From positions 930,001 through 994,000 of the forward strand of contig CP136494.1 in NCBI GenBank assembly GCA_032768795.1: a stretch of 64,000 nucleotides of DNA. Reading direction: 5' to 3'. Source of the stretch: Tremella fuciformis (Eukaryota > Basidiomycota > Tremellomycetes > Tremellales > Tremellaceae). Both the position numbers and the translations under genes were made by a program. How positions within the stretch are numbered: position 1 is the first letter of the stretch; the number at the start of each line of letters is the position of its first letter. Below the pieces are notes generated by a model. That model was not told the DNA's origin. It saw only the letters and a program-made list of their open reading frames with translations, and did not search any database. Shown one piece after another: positions 58,282 through 64,000 of this stretch.

Positions 58282-61200
58282 TTCTCCAGCCTACCCAACA
58301 AGGGAGCCTGGGGTTGGAGAAGAAAAGCCTGCAGGTCCCTCAATACCTCGCTACTGGAATAGAAGACGACAATAATCTCCGAATAATTCAAGACCGACAC
58401 ATCTTCATCACGTTCGACACACCCAAAACCCAAAAACGCGCTCGCGCGCTGATCGACTCTGGCGCTTCAAACAATTTCATCGACATAGACTTTGCCAAAA
58501 GTGAAGGACTGGAACTTCACCCTCAAGATGCCGTCCCGCTATCCCTCCTCGATGGCGCCGGCTCAACCTCGACAATCACCCACTTCGCTGTCATCCGCCT
58601 AGGCAACTGTACCAACTTTGGAGACCTTTGGGTCCGAGCCCTTGTGACTCAACTTGGAGTCTTCCCAGTGGTACTTGGCATGCCCTGGCTGGAGCAGCAC
58701 GACCCTTTCATCAGCTGGCCACGCCGCACCATTTGGCCCAGCTCCAGGATTCGACCTCGGACTTCCACATCGACCATTTCGGATCCTGCCTTCCTAGCTT
58801 CGGCTAGCTCCGCATCCACTTCAACCACCATCGATCCACCGCCAACCGATTCCAGTTTGGTACCTGCCAAATACCACGACTACCTCGACGTCTTCAGCAA
58901 GAAGAGCGCCGATCAACTGCCACCACATCGATCCTTCGACCACACCATCCCTTTGGAAGAAGGCAAGCAACCACCCTATGGGCCAATCTACCCATTATCC
59001 GACAAGGAACTCGGTACTCTTCGAGAGTATCTTGACGACAACCTCAAGAAGGGCTTCATCACCCCTTCAGAGTCACCAGCCGCAGCACCCATACTCTTCG
59101 TCAAGAAGAAAGACGGATCACTGCGACTCTGTGTCGACTACCGAGGTTTGAACAAGATCACTATCAAGAACCGATATCCGCTACCGCTCATCTCGGAGCT
59201 CCTCGACCGACTCCGCTCCGCCAAGGTATTCACCAAAATCGATCTTCGAGGCGCATACAACCTACTCCGCATAGCCAAAGGCGAAGAATGGAAAACCGCC
59301 TTCCGCACCCGCTATGGCCTCTTCGAATACCGAGTCATGCCGTTTGGCCTCACCAACGCCCCGGCATCCTTCCAGCACCTGATGAACCACAACTTCAGGG
59401 ATATGCTCGACCACTTCGTCATTGTCTACCTCGACGACATCCTAGTCTTCAGCCCGGATGCTGAGACCCACCGCCAGCACGTTCGACAAGTGCTTCACCG
59501 ACTTCGACAAGTCGGCCTCTTTGCCAAAGCCGAGAAATGCGAGTTTGACACCGACACTGTTGAATTCCTTGGCTTTGTCATTTCGCCCAACGGAATCGCC
59601 ATGGACAAGAAGAAGGTCCAGTCCATCCTCGACTGGCCCACACCTTGCAACCTACACGATGTCCGATCCTTCCTGGGCTTCGCCAACTTCTACCGACGGT
59701 TTATCCGATACTACTCGACAATCGCCCATCCCCTTACGCAGCTCACGCGTAAGGAGCTCCCCTTCTCTTGGGAGTCCTCACAGCAAACCGCCTTCGACAC
59801 GCTCAAGCAAGCGTTCACTTCAGCCGACCTTCTTCGGCACTACGATCCGACTCTCCCCCTTATCTTGGAGACGGATGCGTCCGACTATGCCATCGCAGGC
59901 ATTCTATCGCAGCAAGACAGCACGGGTAGCCTACACCCACTTGCTTTCCTCAGCCGGAAAATGAGTCCCGCTGAGCTCAATTACGAGATACACGACAAGG
60001 AGATGCTCGCTATCATCTCTTCGTTCAAGGAATGGCGACACTACCTCGAAGGAGCCGCAAACCCGATCACGGTCTATACCGATCACAGGAGCTTGGAGTA
60101 CTTTGTGACTTCAAAGCAACTCAATCGACGACAAGCCCGATGGTCCGAATTCTTGGCGGACTTCAACTTCGTCATTCGGTACCGCCCGGGACTTCAAGGG
60201 ACAAAACCAGACGCCCTCACCCGCCGATCCGACTATCATCCTGGCCAGACAGGGTCCTCACTCGACAGGACTGTCAACCCACAGAACTTTCAGCAGCTCC
60301 TGAAAGATGGCCAATACTTTGCTAGCGGTACTCTCGACATCAACACCAATCTTGTGGTCCTCATCCGCGACGCCCTCCCCGCGGACCCTCACGCAGTAAA
60401 GCTGCTAGACAATCTGTCCCCACCTCTTCGACGGGACACCGACGGTACTATCCGATACAAGGAGCGATACTACATCCCAGACGCCAACGATTTACGAGTC
60501 ATGGTCACGCGACAGGTTCATGACCATCCGACAGCCGGACATCCTGGACGAAGGAAGACTCTCCAACTTGCCAAGCGTCACTATTGGTGGCCAGGCATGA
60601 AGGACTTTGTCAACCACTTTGTCGACACCTGTGATGTCTGCCAAAGGACAAAGGCTCGCCGACACCTTCCATTTGGCGAACTCAAGTCGCTCCCAATTCC
60701 GCCTTATCCATGGTCTTCGATCTCCATGGACCTCATCGAGCACCTACCCGAATCAAAAGGATACAACTCTATCCTTGTCATTGTCGACCGCCTCACAAAG
60801 ATGGCAATCTTTGTCCCGACAACCACCAGCCTCACCGCTGAGGAACTTGCTCGACTGTATCTCCACCATGTCTTCGCAAAGCATGGTGTACCAACTTCAA
60901 TCATATCCGATCGAGGATCCGAATTCACCTCCAACTTCTGGCGATCCTTCACCAAATTGCTCAACATCGACCTTCACCTCAGCACTGCTTTCCATCCGGA
61001 AACCGACGGACAAACCGAACGAGTCAACCAAGTGCTGGAGCAATACCTACGGATCTACTCCAGCTACGAACAAACCGACTGGGCCGACTTATTACCGATG
61101 GCGGAGTTTGCCTATAACTCCGCTCCCCACTCTTCGACAACGGTCTCACCATTCTTTGCCAACAAAGGCTATCATCCTCGAGCCAATTTTGAACCACCAC

Positions 61201-61778
61201 CCACGGTGACAGGAGATTCACCACCTGCGCGAGCTACAGCCAAAGCCCTTGGTCAATTGCACTCCTTCTTGAAGGGAGAGATACAAAAGGCTTTGGACAG
61301 CTCGGCCAAGCAATTCGACAAGAATCACCTGCCGACACCAACATACCGTGTGGGCGACAAAGTGTGGTTATCCGCCAAACATATTCGAACAACACGCCCT
61401 ACAAAGAAGCTCGACAACCGATACCTGGGACCCTACCGAATTTCCCAGAAGATTTCAAGTCATGCCTACCGCCTGGACCTACCCCGCAACATGAAGATCC
61501 ACAATGTCTTCCATGTTCGACTTCTTTCACCTTACTCGCCAAACAAAATCCCTTCACGCTATCAACCACCTCCTCCACCTGTGGAGATAGAAGGTGAAGA
61601 GGAATGGGAAGTCGAAGCAATCCTGGACACCAAAATCGACCGACGCATGTCCGAACCCCGCCGTTATCTCATCAAATACCTTGGGTATGATGAAACGGAG
61701 TGGAAAGGTGCAAGCGAACTGGAACATTGTCAAGACCTCCTCGACAAGTTCGACCGCGAACATCAACTCCGTGCATGA
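58218..61778 (+). CDS. pol: Retrotransposon Pol: protease, RT, RNase H, integrase, chromodomain
   Basis: Read by -1 frameshift from gag; it has no likely start of its own, and residues are counted from 58218. Protease: Asp-Ser-Gly at 80-82 (ALIDSGASNNFID). Reverse transcriptase: YLDD at 404-407 (FVIVYLDDILVFS), with VDYRGLNKITIKNRYPLP upstream. RNase H: LETDASDYAIAG and TDHRSLEYF. Integrase: His2-Cys2 zinc site (HPTAGHPGRR .. CDVCQRTKARR), catalytic Asp in SISMDLIEHLP, Asp in IISDRGSEF, and Glu in DGQTERVNQVLEQ. A GPY/F-type region (LGPYRISQK) follows, and a C-terminal chromodomain (WEVEAILDTKIDRR, YLIKYLGYDETEWKGASEL) likely directs insertion to marked chromatin. All motifs intact. Confidence 0.95.
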   Translation: MPSCSTIPTAAQPLFSFGKRVILQPTQQGSLGLEKKSLQVPQYLATGIEDDNNLRIIQDRHIFITFDTPKTQKRARALIDSGASNNFIDIDFAKSEGLELHPQDAVPLSLLDGAGSTSTITHFAVIRLGNCTNFGDLWVRALVTQLGVFPVVLGMPWLEQHDPFISWPRRTIWPSSRIRPRTSTSTISDPAFLASASSASTSTTIDPPPTDSSLVPAKYHDYLDVFSKKSADQLPPHRSFDHTIPLEEGKQPPYGPIYPLSDKELGTLREYLDDNLKKGFITPSESPAAAPILFVKKKDGSLRLCVDYRGLNKITIKNRYPLPLISELLDRLRSAKVFTKIDLRGAYNLLRIAKGEEWKTAFRTRYGLFEYRVMPFGLTNAPASFQHLMNHNFRDMLDHFVIVYLDDILVFSPDAETHRQHVRQVLHRLRQVGLFAKAEKCEFDTDTVEFLGFVISPNGIAMDKKKVQSILDWPTPCNLHDVRSFLGFANFYRRFIRYYSTIAHPLTQLTRKELPFSWESSQQTAFDTLKQAFTSADLLRHYDPTLPLILETDASDYAIAGILSQQDSTGSLHPLAFLSRKMSPAELNYEIHDKEMLAIISSFKEWRHYLEGAANPITVYTDHRSLEYFVTSKQLNRRQARWSEFLADFNFVIRYRPGLQGTKPDALTRRSDYHPGQTGSSLDRTVNPQNFQQLLKDGQYFASGTLDINTNLVVLIRDALPADPHAVKLLDNLSPPLRRDTDGTIRYKERYYIPDANDLRVMVTRQVHDHPTAGHPGRRKTLQLAKRHYWWPGMKDFVNHFVDTCDVCQRTKARRHLPFGELKSLPIPPYPWSSISMDLIEHLPESKGYNSILVIVDRLTKMAIFVPTTTSLTAEELARLYLHHVFAKHGVPTSIISDRGSEFTSNFWRSFTKLLNIDLHLSTAFHPETDGQTERVNQVLEQYLRIYSSYEQTDWADLLPMAEFAYNSAPHSSTTVSPFFANKGYHPRANFEPPPTVTGDSPPARATAKALGQLHSFLKGEIQKALDSSAKQFDKNHLPTPTYRVGDKVWLSAKHIRTTRPTKKLDNRYLGPYRISQKISSHAYRLDLPRNMKIHNVFHVRLLSPYSPNKIPSRYQPPPPPVEIEGEEEWEVEAILDTKIDRRMSEPRRYLIKYLGYDETEWKGASELEHCQDLLDKFDREHQLRA
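58269..58319 (+). promoter_or_regulatory. -1 programmed frameshift signal between gag and pol
   Basis: Slippery heptamer G GGA AAA at 58269-58275, in the correct gag phase. It is followed by an 8-base spacer and a stem: 58284-58291 (ctccagcc) pairs with 58312-58319 (ggttggag), eight pairs with one G-U, loop 20 bases. The gag stop lies in the spacer. Pol is in the -1 frame relative to gag, as required. Confidence 0.8.
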
Positions 61779-61866
61779 TCACCCCTACTTCAGGAAACGG
61801 TCATTTATCTTCGACATACGGAACTATACCCTCGACACGGATAGGATCTTCATCAATCACCGACCT

Positions 61867-62812
61867 TCAGCAAGAGCGAAGACCAGCCAGAATTCTACCA
61901 ATCTGCTGGCATAGCTCAGTTCGAGCCACGAAGTCCGCTGCTTCGCGCGCCGCCCTACCCTGGTGGTACTCCTCCACACGATGTTGCAACTCCGCCAACT
62001 GCAATCGAAGCGGACCAACATCAACTTGGCGAACATGTGGAGCGACCATCCCATTCATCAGCATAGCTGGGGCCTACCACTCAGCTTCACCCAACTCCAG
62101 ACTTCGATCACCTACGATCGTGACCGGACCACCCATCACAGTGGAGTTGGAAGACCGACTTGACGAACTCAACATCTCCGACATCGACTCCGCCCCATTC
62201 AACAGCGAACAAGGTAAACCTTGCGAGTTGCAACGAAGACAAGCAGTACCAGCACCTAGCTGGATACACTTCGAGTAAACTCGCTTGGTCGCCACACATT
62301 GTTCGCAGCGATGTTGAAGTTCGACTCCTTGGCGCAATAACTTCGCCTTCCTCCGATGCCTTCGTATGGTCACCTCCGACACTTTGGCCCTCTTGGCAGC
62401 AACTTCGGTTGCAGTCTCTTCATCGGTATCAACATCGCGACCTCCTTCAAGCCCGTGCTGGCCCTCCGCAATGGGCTGAGGCGAACAAGCAGCCACCGCA
62501 CCAATGTTGCGCAAGTTCGCAGGTGTGATTGCATTCATCGGCATCTTCGGTCAGCTCGACCCTCAACCAGCCACAACCACCTACCAGGCCCAAGCCTGTT
62601 GCCAAGGTCGCATCCTCTTCGCCATCTCCAAGGAATGCAGTCCAATCAAAGTCACCTGGCAATACCGAAGCATCCTCGGATGATGCACGACCAACCGAAT
62701 TACCCAACAACGAAGGACCGATTGTGACTGCATCACTGTCGGACAACACCGAAGAAGCGAAGTCGCCAAGATCACCCAGGAGGACATCAAAATCAGACAC
62801 AAAGTCGGACAT
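61867..62812 (-). CDS. Antisense activator-like protein with cysteine cluster (gene A)
   Basis: Spliced gene on the strand opposite to pol, 287 residues from three exons: 62585-62812, 62116-62544 and 61867-62073. Introns of 40 nt (62545-62584) and 42 nt (62074-62115) are phase 0 with gtaggt donors; the second removes an in-frame TAG. Exon 1 is acidic with bulky hydrophobics (SDFVSDFDVLLGDLGDF, GDFDWTAFLGDGEED), like activation domains. Exon 2 has a basic patch (AAKRAKVSEVTIRRHRRKAK) and C-x2-C-x9-C-x8-C-x2-C-x6-C (CEQC .. KC .. CLRCNSQGLPC), close to fungal Zn2Cys6. Exon 3 gives a coiled coil (LRLQLAELQHRVEEYHQG). TATA at 62859-62866, reverse strand. Its 3' end is 88 bp from the pol stop. Function inferred. 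Confidence 0.65.
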
Positions 62813-63144
62813 TGCGATCAATACCGAACATCAACGCAGCAGCCGGACACACCGACCATATATATACCAACCGCGGACATCAACAAGTCACTCGAGCGGT
62901 CATCCGAACAGTCACCCGAACTCGCACGGTCAATCACGAACAAAAGGCCACTTGACAGGCACCATTAGTGTGGGAACATCGCCAAACCGCCATCAGTCAT
63001 CGCCACCTTGCCTAGGCTCTTCGCCCACTTCAAGCACTTCGACATTTATTTGGGCGAGGGTTGAACCATATCGCATTTTCGCTGGGTTGAATCCAGCTTC
63101 GTTTCTATCTACCACCAAGTTCGCCTACTTCGCCATCTCGCCAC
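62813..63144. promoter_or_regulatory. Promoter region of gene A
   Basis: 330 bp between the two antisense genes. A TATATATA lies at 62859-62866, about 50 bases before the gene A start on the reverse strand. A plus-strand Ser/Pro-rich frame across here is the shadow of gene A and its leader. No copy of the LTR palindrome was seen. Confidence 0.45.
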
Positions 63145-63842
63145 CTACTCCAAGTCAAACAACTCCTTCGCCAACTTCACATCCTTGTCAATCGCCTCCA
63201 TCGCCATTCGTTCGAGCTTGCTCGCCGTCGTCGCCTCAGGTCGAAACTCCGCCACATATTCGATGAGCTTCGACACAATCGCCTTCTGAGCATCGCTCGT
63301 TCGATACTCAATCGACACAACTTCGTCAACCTATTTGTCAGCTTCGCCAACCTTCGACATCGAACATACCTTGCGCTTTTTGCCACCCATCTTCGCTTTG
63401 TCATCTTCGACCATCTTCGCCTCAATCGTTCGAGCGCACGTCTTGCCTCGCTTCACACAGGTGTGGCAAGAGGGCGAAGAGAGCTGCTTCGCATCGTCGG
63501 GGAACTTCGCTCGAAAGACTTCGCCAACGACTTTGCAAACTTCGTCGTGCTTCGTGCACCACCAGCAGCGATCTGGACAATCAGCAACAATCAACACCGA
63601 AGAAAAGCGAACTTACCAGTGCCCTTGAGCTCTTCGCCATATTCGACCATTCGCTTGTATCGTTCATCACGATCGACCTTGCTTCGAGAAACATCGACAG
63701 CCGGAGGAGGAGCATCGCCAGCCGGAGTTTGAACTTCGCCAGCCGGAGTAGCTTCGACAATGGGTCCGCCTGCTTTGCCAATCGAAGAGAGTGGAGACTC
63801 CACAACTCTGGTCGAAGCAGTCTTCTTCGACTTTGGAGCCAT
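63145..63842 (-). CDS. Antisense double-CxxC cysteine-cluster protein (gene B)
   Basis: Spliced gene, 204 residues from three exons: 63617-63842, 63370-63572 and 63145-63330, with introns of 44 nt (63573-63616) and 39 nt (63331-63369). It begins MAPKSKKTASTRVVES, with Pro/Ala repeats (EATPAGEVQTPAGDAPPP). The central cluster is C-x2-C-x6-C, 22 residues, then C-x2-C-x6-C (RCWWCTKHDEVC .. SCHTCVKRGKTCAR), followed by basic KMGGKKRK. The C-terminal exon is helical and charged (LIEYVAEFRPEATTASKLER) ending KELFDLE. The two triads look like a stretched Zn2Cys6 unit. Same strand and codon style (many TTCG/CGAA) as gene A and the pol region. Role unknown; DNA binding is inference. Confidence 0.62.
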
Positions 63843-64000
63843 ATCGAAGTTGTCGATTTTGTCGAAGTTGAACAAAGGAAAAAGAAGAAGTACAACATCA
63901 AAAGTGAAGGGTGGCAAATCCTTCCTTTTGGCCGCTTCGCTTTTCGGAGAAAATCAAGAAAATCGAATTAAAAATTTCCGACACCATCTCCGGCAACCTC
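63843..64000. other. Upstream region of gene B, window edge
   Basis: 158 bp of AT-richer leader or promoter for gene B. An in-frame upstream ATG at 63917 would add a hydrophobic stretch, but ATG 63842 fits better. No LTR sequence recognised before the edge. Confidence 0.35.

Larger units (their letters stand above)
56507..61778 (+). mobile_element. Ty3/Gypsy chromovirus, 5' LTR to end of pol
   Basis: LTR retrotransposon of the chromodomain-bearing Metaviridae-type class, closest in design to the Tf1/sushi group. Seen here: 5' LTR (56507-57183), primer site, gag, -1 frameshift signal and pol (protease, RT, RNase H, integrase, chromodomain). All frames are open, so the copy may be young. No polypurine tract or 3' LTR is found after pol up to 64000; the element therefore either extends past the window with two antisense genes inside it, or has lost its right end. 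Confidence 0.93.

Noticed and set aside
62529..63266. 245-codon plus-strand Ser/Pro/Thr-rich frame after pol
   Set aside because: Antisense to gene A and its leader; gene A has phased exons, a cysteine cluster and a coiled coil, whereas this frame is low complexity.
1..64000. CRISPR arrays, bacterial operons, rRNA or tRNA genes
   Set aside because: None seen. Gene structure is eukaryotic throughout, and no regular repeat-spacer pattern or RNA gene fold was found by eye; a tRNA scan would settle the last point.

Overview
The window looks like a basidiomycete nuclear genome segment, perhaps Tremellomycetes-like. The evidence is GC-rich DNA, many very short introns (mostly about 40-60 nt, GT..AG), closely packed genes on both strands, a Skn7 regulator with an HSF DNA-binding domain plus a receiver, a conserved basidiomycete-type bZIP, and a chromodomain-bearing Ty3/Gypsy element. 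Gene models were built by hand from open frames joined at plausible splice sites. Stops and most starts are firm; some inner exon borders are not.

Layout. 1-4.2 kb: splicing factor CDC40/PRP17, then convergent TACO1-type mitochondrial translation activator. 4.2-7.6 kb: a large disordered protein with a motif occurring four times. 7.8-12 kb: a tandem pair of related single-pass membrane proteins. 12.7-14.1 kb: GT31-type glycosyltransferase. 15.3-17.2 kb: an unrecognised gene and an IRC24-like short-chain dehydrogenase. 18.7-21.9 kb: SKN7. 22.2-23.8 kb: DUF3429 mitochondrial protein, divergent from HSP78 (24.2-26.8 kb). 27.9-30.3 kb: YTP1-like membrane protein. 31.9-34.2 kb: PRPP synthetase and EMC8/9. 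34.3-37.3 kb: alpha/beta hydrolase and a peroxisomal acyl-CoA thioesterase. 37.5-40.7 kb: secreted GH3 glucosidase. 40.7-42.2 kb: RFC4. 42.5-44 kb: Ser/Thr-rich surface protein. 44.7-46.4 kb: ING/PHD chromatin protein. 46.7-48.3 kb: small membrane protein and NAA20. 48.4-50.2 kb: PSD1. 51-52.6 kb: RMI1. 52.7-54.3 kb: bZIP. 54.8-55.3 kb: MPC2. Most of these are ordinary housekeeping genes with no operon logic; mitochondrial functions recur (TACO1, DUF3429, HSP78, PSD1, MPC2).

The most interesting part is 56.5-64 kb, a structurally intact chromovirus (Tf1/sushi-like Ty3/Gypsy). Its 5' LTR carries six near-identical palindromes at about two-turn spacing just before a TATA box. The 15 nt lying two bases past the LTR are exactly complementary to a stretch inside the LTR near the expected transcript 5' end, which suggests Tf1-type self-priming. 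gag and pol are joined by a textbook -1 frameshift signal (GGGAAAA, 8-nt spacer, stem). Downstream of pol, on the opposite strand, lie two spliced genes for small cysteine-cluster proteins; one has acidic, basic, zinc-cluster and coiled-coil segments, the layout of a transcription activator. No 3' LTR is visible before the window ends, so these antisense genes may be element cargo or regulators.
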